Below are positions 18,660-27,045 of a stretch of 64,000 bases of DNA, piece after piece (the first letter of the stretch is position 1; every line of letters starts with the position of its first letter). Below the pieces are notes generated by a model. That model ran no database searches and was not told the DNA's origin. It worked only from the letters and a program-made list of their open reading frames with translations. The DNA is from Halobellus rufus. Lineage in GTDB: Archaea > Halobacteriota > Halobacteria > Halobacteriales > Haloferacaceae. The stretch lies in contig NZ_BBJO01000055.1 in NCBI RefSeq assembly GCF_000739575.1, forward strand, positions 17,812 through 81,811, written 5' to 3'. The translations under genes and the position numbers were made by a program.

Positions 18660-21053
18660 GTGGACGAACGCCCGCGGATCGACGAACTCGTCGAGTGGCT
18701 CCGAACGCGACCGTACTACGCCGGTCAGATCGCCGACCACCGCCGGATCGAGGGAGCGGCCGCCACCCACGCCGACGTCGCGCTGGAACCTCGACTTCGC
18801 AGCGCGCTAGCAGATCGAGGAATCGAGCGGCTCTACCGACACCAGGCGGACACGATCGAAGCGGTCCGCGACGGCGAGAACGTCGTGCTCGCGACGCCGA
18901 CGGCGAGCGGGAAGAGCCTCGCGTACACCGTGCCCGCGTTCGAGCGCGCGATGGACCACGGCGGTCGGACGCTGTATCTCGGTCCGCAGAACGCACTCGT
19001 CGCCGACCAGCTGGAGACGCTCTCGGAGTTGGCGCACGGGCTCGGCTTCGGCAGTCGGGTCTCCGTCGAGCAGTACACCGGGCGGCTCTCGAAGGCCGAG
19101 AAGCGCGACGTCCGGGACCGCGGTCCGACGGTGCTGCTTTCGAACCCGGACATGCTGCACTACGCGCTGCTGCCGCACGCCCACCGCCTCTGGGAGTGGT
19201 TCTTCGGGTCGCTCGAAACGGTCGTGATCGACGAGGTCCACACGTACCGCGGCGTCTTCGGCAGCCACGTCGCCCTGACGCTCCGGCGGCTGAACCGGAT
19301 CTGCGAGCGCTTCGGGAGCGACCCGCAGTACGTCTGCTGCTCTGCGACCATCGGCAACCCGGTCGAGCACGCCGCGCGCGTGACCGGCCGAGGCGAGGAG
19401 ACGTTCCGCCTCGTCGACGAGGACGCCAGCGCGACGGGGGCGAAGCACTGGCTGCTGTGGAACCCGCCGGAGTACAGCGGTGGGCGGGATCAGTCGGAAT
19501 CCGTCGCCTCCGACGGGTCCGACGAGAGCGGCCGCCGCCGGTCCAGCCACGTCGAGACGAAGCGGCTCTTCGTCGATCTCGTGTCGCGGGGGTTGCAGAC
19601 GCTCGCCTTCACGCGCGCTCGCCAGACCGCCGAGCGGTACGCCACCGAGAGCGCCGCCGACCTCAGAGAGCGCGGCGAGCACGACGCGGCGGCGTCGGTG
19701 GCGGCGTACCAGGGGGCGCTGAAGCACGAGCGCCGCCGCGAGATCGAGGACGGGTTACACGACGGGTCGATCCGCGGCGTCTGGTCGACGAACGCCCTGG
19801 AACTCGGCGTCGACGTCGGCGAACTCGACGCCGTCCTGATCGACGGCTATCCGGGCACCAGAATGTCGGCGTTCCAGCAGGCCGGACGGGCGGGCCGCGG
19901 CGACGACGACGCGCTCGTGGTGCTGGTCGGCGGCGAGGATCAACTCGATCAGTACCTGCTCGGACACCCCGAGGAGTTCTGGGCGGGGGATCCGGAGCGG
20001 GCCGTCTGCGATCCCGAGAACGAGGCGCTCCTGCCTGACCACGTCGCGAGCGCGGCCGCTGAGAACTGGCTACAGACCGCCGACGAGCGCCACTTCGGCG
20101 AGGCGTTCCCGGACGTGGTCTCGTCGCTCTCGGCCGCCGACCGACTGGAACGGCGAGAGACCGACGCGGGGGTTCGCTGGCTCCACAGCGGCGAGGGGAG
20201 CCCCCAACACGAGATGAGCCTGCGGACGATCGAGAACCGCGAGATCGACCTCCTGGACTCGCGCTCGAACGAGGTCGTCTCCTCGCTGTCGTTCTCCGAC
20301 GCGCTGCGAGACGCCCACCGCGGAGCGATCTACCACCACCAGGGGACGACCTACGAGGTGACCGAGTTGGACCTCGATCGAGACACGGCGGTCCTCCAGC
20401 CCACGTGGGCCGACTACTACACGCGCGTCCTCCACGACAAGACGATCACCGTCGAGCGGGACCGCGAGTCGAAGTCGCTCGCGGCCCGTCCCGACACAGC
20501 GGTCCGATTCGCGGAGGTGACGATGCGGAAGCAGATCACGGGCTTCGAGCGGCGCGATCCGCGCCGCGGCGAGGCCATCGGTCGGGAGACGCTCGACCTC
20601 CCGGAGACGACGCTGCGGACGACCGCACTGTACTTCACGGTCCCCGAGGACGTCGAGCGGGAGATGCGCGAGACGGGCGGCGAGTACGGCTTCAACGGCG
20701 GGATCCACGCCGCCGAGCACGGGATGATCTCGCTGTTCCCGCTGTCGTTTCTCTGCGACCGCGGCGACATCGGCGGGCTGTCGACGCCGCACCACCCCCA
20801 CACCGGCCAGTCCACCGTCTTCATCTACGACGGCTACCCCGGCGGCGTCGGGTTGACCGAGAGCGGGTACGACGAGATCGAGACGCTGCTGCGTCGGACG
20901 CGGGAGATGATCTCGGACTGCGACTGCGCGGACGGCTGTCCGGCCTGCGTGCAGTCGCCGCACTGCGGCAACGCCAACGACCCTCTCTCGAAGACGGAGG
21001 CGGTGCTGTTGCTCGATGCGTTTTCCGGAGACAGTTCAACTGAAGATTCATAA
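18660..21053 (+). CDS. DEAD/DEAH-box helicase with DUF1998 domain (MrfA/YprA type)
   Basis: This 797-aa superfamily 2 helicase has Walker A ATPTASGKSLAYT (about 78-90), DEVHTYRGVFGSH (motif II), CSATIGNP (motif III), a second RecA domain with STNALELGVDVGELDAVLIDG, and motif VI QQAGRAGRG. The C-terminal DUF1998 region ends with the four-cysteine site DCDCADGCPACVQSPHCGN. This architecture matches bacterial YprA/MrfA, a 3'-5' helicase implicated in repair of mitomycin damage, and yeast Hrq1. The GTG at 18660 is taken as start: it follows GGAGGGGAG, a good ribosome-binding site, while the open frame upstream is antisense to DUF123. The last bases lie 43 bp before the next gene. Confidence 0.9.
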   Translation: MDERPRIDELVEWLRTRPYYAGQIADHRRIEGAAATHADVALEPRLRSALADRGIERLYRHQADTIEAVRDGENVVLATPTASGKSLAYTVPAFERAMDHGGRTLYLGPQNALVADQLETLSELAHGLGFGSRVSVEQYTGRLSKAEKRDVRDRGPTVLLSNPDMLHYALLPHAHRLWEWFFGSLETVVIDEVHTYRGVFGSHVALTLRRLNRICERFGSDPQYVCCSATIGNPVEHAARVTGRGEETFRLVDEDASATGAKHWLLWNPPEYSGGRDQSESVASDGSDESGRRRSSHVETKRLFVDLVSRGLQTLAFTRARQTAERYATESAADLRERGEHDAAASVAAYQGALKHERRREIEDGLHDGSIRGVWSTNALELGVDVGELDAVLIDGYPGTRMSAFQQAGRAGRGDDDALVVLVGGEDQLDQYLLGHPEEFWAGDPERAVCDPENEALLPDHVASAAAENWLQTADERHFGEAFPDVVSSLSAADRLERRETDAGVRWLHSGEGSPQHEMSLRTIENREIDLLDSRSNEVVSSLSFSDALRDAHRGAIYHHQGTTYEVTELDLDRDTAVLQPTWADYYTRVLHDKTITVERDRESKSLAARPDTAVRFAEVTMRKQITGFERRDPRRGEAIGRETLDLPETTLRTTALYFTVPEDVEREMRETGGEYGFNGGIHAAEHGMISLFPLSFLCDRGDIGGLSTPHHPHTGQSTVFIYDGYPGGVGLTESGYDEIETLLRRTREMISDCDCADGCPACVQSPHCGNANDPLSKTEAVLLLDAFSGDSSTEDS

Positions 21054-21096
21054 CAACCAGTACACCTTTACGTCGGAGTTGAGCGCGTCTACACGG

Positions 21097-21774
21097 ATGC
21101 CCCGCAGACAATACAGACGACACTCCCTCGCGATTGGGGTTGTCGGACTCCTCCTCCTCGCCGGTTGCATCGTGCCGACTGGCGGGAACTTGGACCCCGA
21201 CTCCGTTAGCGAGAACGTACAGGACAGATACGATCGGATCGACAGCTACGAGACGACCGTGACGAAGACGGTCGAGACGCCGACTGAGACGGCGTCAGTC
21301 CGCGCCCGAGTCGCCGTCGAGCCCGGTGAGAAGATGCAGATCACCTACCGGAACGGCGCACAGGCCGGCGCGGTCGAGACGATCGACCTCTCGGCGGAGT
21401 CGAGCGGCCAACCGACGCTCTCGACCGGGCTCGAACGCGCTCGGAACGGCCAGCACGCCTCCTACGGCGCGCTCGCGGGGACGCTCGTCGAGACGAACAA
21501 CGTGACCGTCGAGCGGCGGACGACGATCGACGGCCAGCGGGTCGCGGTCATATCGCTCGTGCCGGACGCCGACGCAACGGCGGCGTCGGTCGAGCGAACC
21601 CTCTGGATCGACACCGAGCGACAGCTTCCGCTCCGCGTCGAGACCACGTGGACCGACGCGGACGGACGCGTGGTCACGGAGACCATCGAGTACGCGAATA
21701 CTACAGTCGACGAGATCGGTGGGACGCAGTCGACCGGCGCAGCGTCGCCGATCGCGAGCGGGGCGGGCGCGTGA
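21097..21774 (+). CDS. Lipoprotein, LolA-like outer-membrane-lipoprotein-sorting fold
   Basis: This 225-aa protein has a leader MPRRQYRRHSLAIGVVGLLLLAGC with an Arg-rich n-region and lipobox LLAGC. The mature protein (YDRIDSYETTVTKTVETPTETASVRARVAVEPGEKMQITYRNG, later ERTLWIDTERQLPLRVETTW) follows the pattern of LolA/LolB-like or sigma-regulator-like beta-sheet lipoproteins common in haloarchaea. The start at 21097 excludes a 27-residue extension that would overlap the helicase gene. The stop TGA (21772-21774) overlaps the GTG of the S49 peptidase gene by three bases, so the two are coupled. Confidence 0.78.
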   Translation: MPRRQYRRHSLAIGVVGLLLLAGCIVPTGGNLDPDSVSENVQDRYDRIDSYETTVTKTVETPTETASVRARVAVEPGEKMQITYRNGAQAGAVETIDLSAESSGQPTLSTGLERARNGQHASYGALAGTLVETNNVTVERRTTIDGQRVAVISLVPDADATAASVERTLWIDTERQLPLRVETTWTDADGRVVTETIEYANTTVDEIGGTQSTGAASPIASGAGA

Positions 21775-22670
21775 GTCGACGCCTCTCTTCGACCGGCCGC
21801 CTCGTCGTCGTCGCCGCGGTCGTCGGACTGCTCGTCGGTGGCGCGGTCGCCCCGGGCGTGTGGGAGCGAACCACCGCCCCCGACGGTCAGGTAGCGGTGA
21901 TCGAGATGCACAGCACCGTCACCGCCGACACCGCGACAACGGTCGTCGACAACCTCCGGGAGGCCCGACAGAACGAGTCGATCCAGGCGGTCGTCCTCGA
22001 CGTCAACAGCCCCGGCGGGTCGGCCGCGGCGAGTGAGCAACTCTACCTCGCCGTCAAGCGCACCGAACAGGTGATGCCCGTCGTGGTCAGCGTGAGCGGG
22101 ATGGCGGCCTCGGGGAGCTACTATATGAGCGCCCCGGCCGACGAGATCTACGTCACGCCGGCCAGTAGCGTCGGAAGTATCGGCGTCCGCGCGACGCTCC
22201 CTGCCGGCGGCGTGCCGTCGGGACAGGTCGTCACCGGTCCCGACAAGGGCTCGACCGCGACCGAAGCGGAAGTGAGACAGCAGGTCGAGACGCTCAGACG
22301 CGCGTTCGTCGGCAGCGTGGTGGCAGAGCGCGACGAGTCGCTCGCACTCACCCGGTCCGAGATCTCCTACGCCAAGGTGTACTCCGGCGCTCGGAGCATC
22401 GAACTCGGCCTCGCGGACTCGATCGGCGGCAGCGACACCGCGATCGCGGCCGCCGCCGAGCGCGCGGGGATGAGCGACTACGCGGTCACGCGAATGGAGT
22501 CGCCGCAGCCGAATCTCCTGAGTCAACTCGGTCTGGAGGCCGAGTCGGCCGCCGAAACGAGCGGCGTACACGCGACCTTCGGTAATCACGGGACCGAGAC
22601 GGTCCACTACCTGATGCTGCACGGGTCGCTCGACGTTCCTCGGGAGGTGACGCACAATGCAAGCCGGTGA
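21771..22670 (+). CDS. S49 family signal peptide peptidase (SppA-like)
   Basis: This 299-aa membrane protease has one N-terminal membrane segment (residues 10-30) and a ClpP/crotonase-like catalytic domain. The family blocks are VVLDVNSPGGSAAASEQLY, the nucleophile loop SGMAASGSYYMSAPADEIY (Ser114) and VGSIGVR. By spacing from the serine as in Bacillus SppA (about 45-52 residues), the catalytic lysine is K159 in TGPDKGST, so the Ser/Lys dyad appears intact. It probably cuts membrane or leftover signal peptides with the active site outside the cell. GTG 21771 overlaps the upstream lipoprotein stop; its end overlaps the DUF4350 gene by 14 bp. Confidence 0.88.
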   Translation: MSRRLSSTGRLVVVAAVVGLLVGGAVAPGVWERTTAPDGQVAVIEMHSTVTADTATTVVDNLREARQNESIQAVVLDVNSPGGSAAASEQLYLAVKRTEQVMPVVVSVSGMAASGSYYMSAPADEIYVTPASSVGSIGVRATLPAGGVPSGQVVTGPDKGSTATEAEVRQQVETLRRAFVGSVVAERDESLALTRSEISYAKVYSGARSIELGLADSIGGSDTAIAAAAERAGMSDYAVTRMESPQPNLLSQLGLEAESAAETSGVHATFGNHGTETVHYLMLHGSLDVPREVTHNASR

Positions 22671-23694
22671 TCTTCGCGCCGTCCTCCTGACGTTCGCCGT
22701 CGCCGCATTGCTCGTCGTCGGCGCGACCGCCGGCGTCGGATTCGCAACGGATACCGCCGACGGACCGGCATCCACGCAACCCGATGCGCCCGCGTTCGAG
22801 TCGGCAGACCTGCTGGCGACACCCGTCGACGACGACGGAAGCGTCTCGGTTCCCGAAGCCACCACCTCGAAGACGGTCGTGGTCGACGTGAGTCACGGCA
22901 ACGCCATCAGCCGCGCACAGATGGAACCGCTGGTGAACGCGCTCGTCGAGGCGGGCCACGAGGTGCGGTTCTTCGCCGGCAGCGGGTCATCGAGCTTCGG
23001 GCTGTCCAGCGGCGACGGCACATCTCCGTTCACGGAGACGCTGCAGGACGCCGACGCGCTGATCGTGGCGAACCCCGCGACGACGTACACCGCAGACGAG
23101 AGCGATGCAGTCGAATCTTTCGCCGACGCGGGCGGCCGTGTCCTGCTGCTGGCGGACACGCCGTCGCAGGCGACGGCGACGTCCTCGCTGCTCGGCCTGA
23201 CGGGCGGGTCAGCGGGATCCGCGAGCGGCCAGCCGAACGACGTCGCGAGTCGCTTCGACGTCACCTTCAACGCGGGCTATCTGTACGATATGCAGGAGAA
23301 CGCGAACAACTTCCAGTACGTCTACGGCGCGGCAAGCGGCGACAGCGAGTTCGCAGCGGACGCGGACCGAACCGTCTTCGAGGCGGCCGTTCCGGTCGTC
23401 TCGGGCGATCAAGCTGACAGCGCCATCGCCGCCGAGGATGTCAGTTACTCCTCGACGCGCGAGAACGGCACGTACTCGGTCGCGGTCCGCAGCGGGAGCG
23501 TCGTCGCGATCGGCGACACGTGGTTCCTCTCGCCGGACGGCGCGACCGTCGCGGACAACGAGGCACTCGTGAGCGAGGTCGCCTCCTTCCTCGTCTCGGG
23601 AACGAAAACCGCTGGCGCACCGCAGGGCGACGCCTCGTCGACGGCGACGCCGACCAGCGGAATGACGTTCCAGAGCGGGAGCACGTCCGCATAG
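22657..23694 (+). CDS. DUF4350-domain membrane-anchored protein
   Basis: This 345-aa protein starts with a membrane segment or signal peptide (residues 7-31) and continues with a Rossmann-like DUF4350/GldG-type domain: KTVVVDVSHGNAISRAQMEPLVNALVEAGHEVRFF, ADALIVANPATTYTADES, and AGGRVLLLADTP. It contains SVVAIGDTWFLSP near 285-298. The C-terminus is low complexity (SSTATPTSGMTFQSGS) with no second membrane segment. DUF4350 proteins often accompany secretion or gliding-type ABC systems, but none is present here. It overlaps the SppA gene by 14 bp and closes a three-gene operon with the lipoprotein and the protease. Confidence 0.8.
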   Translation: MQAGDLRAVLLTFAVAALLVVGATAGVGFATDTADGPASTQPDAPAFESADLLATPVDDDGSVSVPEATTSKTVVVDVSHGNAISRAQMEPLVNALVEAGHEVRFFAGSGSSSFGLSSGDGTSPFTETLQDADALIVANPATTYTADESDAVESFADAGGRVLLLADTPSQATATSSLLGLTGGSAGSASGQPNDVASRFDVTFNAGYLYDMQENANNFQYVYGAASGDSEFAADADRTVFEAAVPVVSGDQADSAIAAEDVSYSSTRENGTYSVAVRSGSVVAIGDTWFLSPDGATVADNEALVSEVASFLVSGTKTAGAPQGDASSTATPTSGMTFQSGSTSA

Positions 23695-23738
23695 GTCCGA
23701 AACCGCGCGACTGGCGCACGGTTCGCACTTGCACTGTC

Positions 23739-23744
23739 TTTTTT
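23739..23744 (+). terminator. Oligo-T terminator after the SppA/DUF4350 operon
   Basis: A run of six T residues lies 45 bp past the DUF4350 stop codon, in GCACTGTCTTTTTTGAG. Short T-runs are the known intrinsic termination signal in archaea and the site class used by aCPSF1. Confidence 0.5.
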
Positions 23745-23864
23745 GAGTCGGTCAGGGAGCGCACGACAATTGATCTGGCCACGACGACGATCGAATAACG
23801 ACGACGGCAGTAGCCAGAGCGACGACCGCGGTCGAACAGCCATAACGACGGATTGACCGGGGCA

Positions 23865-25133
23865 CTACGACCGCCCCACGTCGCGCTCGTACTGCCATCC
23901 GACGCCGAGTGTGTCGGCGACGGCAGACGGACTCTCGACGTGGGGAACCACCATCGACTCGGGTGTGTCGTCGCGGTCGACGTCCTCGGGGTCGGGGACG
24001 GTCCACTGTAGCCCGGAATCATCGCCCGTCGCCCGCTCGAATTCGAGGGTCGACGTCCCGAAGCCCCGATCGACGAGGTCCGCGTCGACGTCGACCGCGA
24101 CCACCTCGCCGCGCTCGATCCGGTGCTGGGGTTCGTCGATCAGCGTGTCGTACGCGACGAGCACGCCCTCGTAACAGCGGTGCTCCAACGTGCCATATCT
24201 GAGATACCGCGATCCCCCACGCAAGGCGGCGAACGCGAGGATCACGGCCAGGGGGTACGCGACGAGTCGCAGCGGGGCGAAGAGCGCGAGGAGTGCGGCG
24301 ATCAGGTACAGGAGGAGCACGCCGCTCGTGGCGGTGTAGGCGAACCCACAGTAGAGCGCGTCGGCGACGCGGACCCGTCGCGGGGGCCGGACGCGACGGA
24401 TCGGCTCGCCGTCCGGTTCGGTCACCGGGACGGGCGTGATCTCCGTTTCCGCGCCGCCGTACAGCCGGTAGAACAGACCGCGCTTCTCGTCGTCGCGTTC
24501 GAGTTGAATCGCGCGGAGGTCGTAGAGGAGCTTTCCGACGACGGCCAGCGCGAGGACGGCGGCGCTGTCGACGGCGGACGGGCCGACGACGAACAGGAGC
24601 GTCCCGACGGCGAAGACGTGCTTGAACGGGACCAAGAGGATCGACCGGGGCGAGTGGTCGCGGTACCCGTCGTCGCGGAAGTAGTCGACCGCGGTCTCGA
24701 CGCCGCGGCCGACGAAGACGCCGACTCCGCCGAGGAGGATCTGGCCGGTCGCCTCGGTCGTGACGACCGGGTCCGCGAGCGCGAACACGAGGAACGCCGC
24801 CCCGAGTTCCAACGGCGCGAGAAAAACGACCGTCACGACGAGAATCGGGAGGCTCCTGAGGTAGATCGGCGGCAGTGGGTCCGGGAGGTCGATGCCGCCG
24901 CGCTTTGCCTGCAACGGCCCCAGCAGTCGGTGGTCGTCCATCGCGTTGTTCGGGCGCTTCGCCGCGAACGGGATCTTCACCGCGCTCCAGAACAGGACGA
25001 TCGCCAGTTCGAGGAGGAACACCCCGAGGACGACCGTGGCGGTCCAGCCGAAGGCGAGGATGCCGACGAGGAGCACGGCGTTCGAGAGGACGACGGCCAA
25101 CGGGCCGGTGTACGGGAGTGGAGGGCGTCGCAC
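23865..25133 (-). CDS. Multi-pass membrane protein (DUF6498-like)
   Basis: This protein of about 422 aa has eight or so hydrophobic segments: LAVVLSNAVLLVGILAFGW, VVLGVFLLELAIVLFW, a pair near YLRSLPILVVTVVFLAPLELGAAFLVFAL, a glycine-rich one at TGQILLGGVGVFVG, HVFAVGTLLFVVG, and LLLYLIAALLALFAPLRLVAYPLAVIL. The soluble C-terminal part (after RYLRYGTLEHRCYEGVLVAY) looks like a PH-like beta domain. The segment ELAIVLFWSAVKIPFA is typical of DUF6498 proteins. GTG 25133 is chosen; a TTG at 25157 would add eight residues. The role is unknown. It is convergent with the DUF4350 operon. Confidence 0.7.
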   Translation of the reverse strand: MRRPPLPYTGPLAVVLSNAVLLVGILAFGWTATVVLGVFLLELAIVLFWSAVKIPFAAKRPNNAMDDHRLLGPLQAKRGGIDLPDPLPPIYLRSLPILVVTVVFLAPLELGAAFLVFALADPVVTTEATGQILLGGVGVFVGRGVETAVDYFRDDGYRDHSPRSILLVPFKHVFAVGTLLFVVGPSAVDSAAVLALAVVGKLLYDLRAIQLERDDEKRGLFYRLYGGAETEITPVPVTEPDGEPIRRVRPPRRVRVADALYCGFAYTATSGVLLLYLIAALLALFAPLRLVAYPLAVILAFAALRGGSRYLRYGTLEHRCYEGVLVAYDTLIDEPQHRIERGEVVAVDVDADLVDRGFGTSTLEFERATGDDSGLQWTVPDPEDVDRDDTPESMVVPHVESPSAVADTLGVGWQYERDVGRS

Positions 25134-25229
25134 AGCCGAACGTGTGATCGCTGTCAATTGAGCCTCACGGTTCCCCGAGCCGTCGGGAGCGTCCGGCCGG
25201 TCACGGTCCGGCGGAGCGCCGAGCGGCTC

Positions 25230-25712
25230 TCACCCGCGCAGCGAACCGTCCAGGGCGCGGTCGACGACGAGCAGCGAAATCACCGCGGGAAGCACGACGA
25301 CGACCGACTGGATCGGCGAGAGCAGCCCCAGCGAGACGATGAGCGTCGTCGCGCACGCGGGCGGGTGAACCGAGTCAGTCACCCGCATCCCGGTCGTCGT
25401 GAGCGCGACAGCGAGGATCCCGCTCAGCGCCAGCCACGGCGGATCGAACAGCAGGGGCGAGTCGGGAACGGGGACGACCGCGGAGACCGCGAGGTACGAG
25501 GCCACCCCGGCGACGACGCCCACGGCGTGTCCCCCGACGACCACGCGTTCGCTCGGCCCCTGACGGGCCGTCGAGAGCACGAACGCCGTGGGACCGAGGC
25601 TCGGGAAGACTGCCGGCGCTCCCGAGAGCCAGGCGACGGCGGCCGAAAGCGAGAGCAGGAGTCCGGCGCGGACGCCGACGGCGACGTCGTCCTGTACGTC
25701 CGTTTGCGGCAC
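25230..25712 (-). CDS. HPP family membrane protein
   Basis: This 160-aa protein has four to five membrane segments and the family signature VHPPACATTLIVSLG (near 117-131), together with the N-terminal FPSLGPTAFVLSTARQGPSERVVVGGH. HPP proteins are integral membrane proteins; plant and cyanobacterial members transport nitrite across plastid or cell membranes, but the substrate here is open. The start is a GTG at 25712. It is divergent from the iron-box-controlled GT75 gene, and the region between them carries that gene's promoter. Confidence 0.85.
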   Translation of the reverse strand: MPQTDVQDDVAVGVRAGLLLSLSAAVAWLSGAPAVFPSLGPTAFVLSTARQGPSERVVVGGHAVGVVAGVASYLAVSAVVPVPDSPLLFDPPWLALSGILAVALTTTGMRVTDSVHPPACATTLIVSLGLLSPIQSVVVVLPAVISLLVVDRALDGSLRG

Positions 25713-25791
25713 GTGCGGACCGAAGCGCGACGACGGAAAGAACGTGTGGATTCGCGTCGGAGGGGGCGGGCGACCGCAGAGCGACAGAACT

Positions 25792-25807
25792 TTTAGGCTG
25801 CCCTAAA
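25792..25807. promoter_or_regulatory. DtxR/Idr-type iron box 1 (TTTAGG-CTGC-CCTAAA)
   Basis: A perfect palindrome with 6-bp arms TTTAGG and CCTAAA around CTGC lies 12 bp upstream of the ATG at 25820. It overlaps the TATA-like CTTTTAGG, so a bound repressor would block TBP. The sequence fits the TTAGG-type operators of metal-dependent DtxR/SirR/Idr repressors known from haloarchaea. The same palindrome with another spacer occurs at 27011-27030. Confidence 0.78.
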
Positions 25808-25819
25808 GAGTTGGAGTCG

Positions 25820-26989
25820 ATGAGCCAAGACGTCTGCGTCGTGGTACCGACGATCCGCGAGTACGAGTGTATGCGGGAGTACTTCGAGAACGCCCGCGAG
25901 CACGGGTTCGACCTCGATCGACTGTTCGTCCTCCTGGTCACCGAGGACTTCTGCGACGTCGAGGCGATGGAGGAGATGCTGGACGAGGAGGGCGTCGACG
26001 GGGCGGTCTACGACGGTTCGCGCCGCGAGGAGTGGTTCGAGGCGCGCGGTCTCTCGTCGTTCTCGCACCTGATCCCGGCGGCCTCGCACGCCCAGACCAG
26101 CTTCGGTCTGCTCTACATGTGGGACAACCCGCGCTTCGAGCGCGGCGTCTTCATCGACGACGACACGCTCCCGCACGAGGAGTGGGACTTCTTCGGCCGA
26201 CACATGGCGAACCTCGATCGGACCGACGAAGTCGAGTCCGTCGCGAGCGACGAGCGCTGGGTGAACGTCCTCTACCAACACGCCGACGAGCACGGCCTGT
26301 ACCCGCGCGGCTACCCGTACTCCGCGATGGACGAGTCGGTCGAGACCGGCACGCGAGAACTCACCGACGTCGTCGCCTCTCAGGGGCTGTGGACGAACGT
26401 GCCGGACCTCGACGCCGTCCGCATCCTGATGGACGGCGACCTGCAGGGGCAGGCGCAGACGCGAACCGAGAAGTCGGACTTCGAGGGCGACTTCGTCGCC
26501 GAGCCGGAGCAGTACCTCACGGTCTGCTCGATGAACCTCGCCTTCGAGCGCGAGGTGATCCCCGCGTTCTACCAACTTCCGATGGACGACAACGAGTGGG
26601 AGGTCGGCCGGTTCGACGACATCTGGTCGGGCGTGTTCCTCAAGCGCGCGGCCGACCTGCTGGAGAAGGACGTCGTGAACGGCTACCCGCTCTGTGAGCA
26701 CAACAAGGCACCGCGGCCGACGTTCGACGATCTGAACAACGAGGTGCCCGGGCTGGAGCTCAACGAGCACGTCTGGGAGGTCGTCGACGGCGTCGGCGAG
26801 GACGCCGACTCCTGGACGGGAATCGCCCGCGAGATGGCCGAAGCGTTCGCGACCGGGGACTTCTCCGAGTGGAACAACGGCGCGTTCCTGAACCACTGCG
26901 GGGAGTACTGGCTCGACTGGCTCGAGTGCCTCGACGAACTGGACGGCCGGGAGAGCCGCGAGCCGGAGGCCGCCCTCGCGGACGACTGA
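25820..26989 (+). CDS. Reversibly glycosylated polypeptide / UDP-arabinopyranose mutase-like (GT75)
   Basis: This 389-aa protein resembles the RGP family (GT75; often labelled alpha-1,4-glucan-protein synthase), whose plant members interconvert UDP-arabinopyranose and UDP-arabinofuranose and self-glycosylate. Matching blocks are CVVVPTIREYECMREYF (start), RGVFIDDDTLP with the DDD nucleotide-sugar motif near residue 118, and YLTVCSMNLAFEREVIPAFY followed by GRFDDIWSGVFLKRAADLL and GYPLCEHNKAPRP. No signal peptide or membrane segment is seen. The ATG at 25820 lies right behind an iron box, so it should be induced when iron is low. Its sugar substrate and the reason for iron control are unknown. 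Confidence 0.78.
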   Translation: MSQDVCVVVPTIREYECMREYFENAREHGFDLDRLFVLLVTEDFCDVEAMEEMLDEEGVDGAVYDGSRREEWFEARGLSSFSHLIPAASHAQTSFGLLYMWDNPRFERGVFIDDDTLPHEEWDFFGRHMANLDRTDEVESVASDERWVNVLYQHADEHGLYPRGYPYSAMDESVETGTRELTDVVASQGLWTNVPDLDAVRILMDGDLQGQAQTRTEKSDFEGDFVAEPEQYLTVCSMNLAFEREVIPAFYQLPMDDNEWEVGRFDDIWSGVFLKRAADLLEKDVVNGYPLCEHNKAPRPTFDDLNNEVPGLELNEHVWEVVDGVGEDADSWTGIAREMAEAFATGDFSEWNNGAFLNHCGEYWLDWLECLDELDGRESREPEAALADD

Positions 26990-27010
26990 ACCGTATCGGA
27001 ACACATATAC

Positions 27011-27030
27011 GATTTAGGCAACCCTAAATC
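27011..27030. promoter_or_regulatory. DtxR/Idr-type iron box 2 (GATTTAGG-CAAC-CCTAAATC)
   Basis: A perfect palindrome with 8-bp arms and a 4-base spacer lies 15 bp before the ATG at 27046. It sits directly after the TATA-like CATATAC (27004-27010), between TATA box and expected transcription start, an ideal repressor position. It matches iron box 1 in the TTTAGG/CCTAAA core and controls the iron ABC operon. Confidence 0.85.
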
Positions 27031-27045
27031 AACTATACCAACATT

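Noticed and set aside
21016..21096. 27-residue extension of the LolA-like lipoprotein
   Set aside because: It would overlap the helicase gene and place extra residues before a standard signal peptide.
24123..25796. 557-codon plus-strand frame
   Set aside because: Antisense to two membrane-protein genes; extremely Arg/Asp-rich without any motif.
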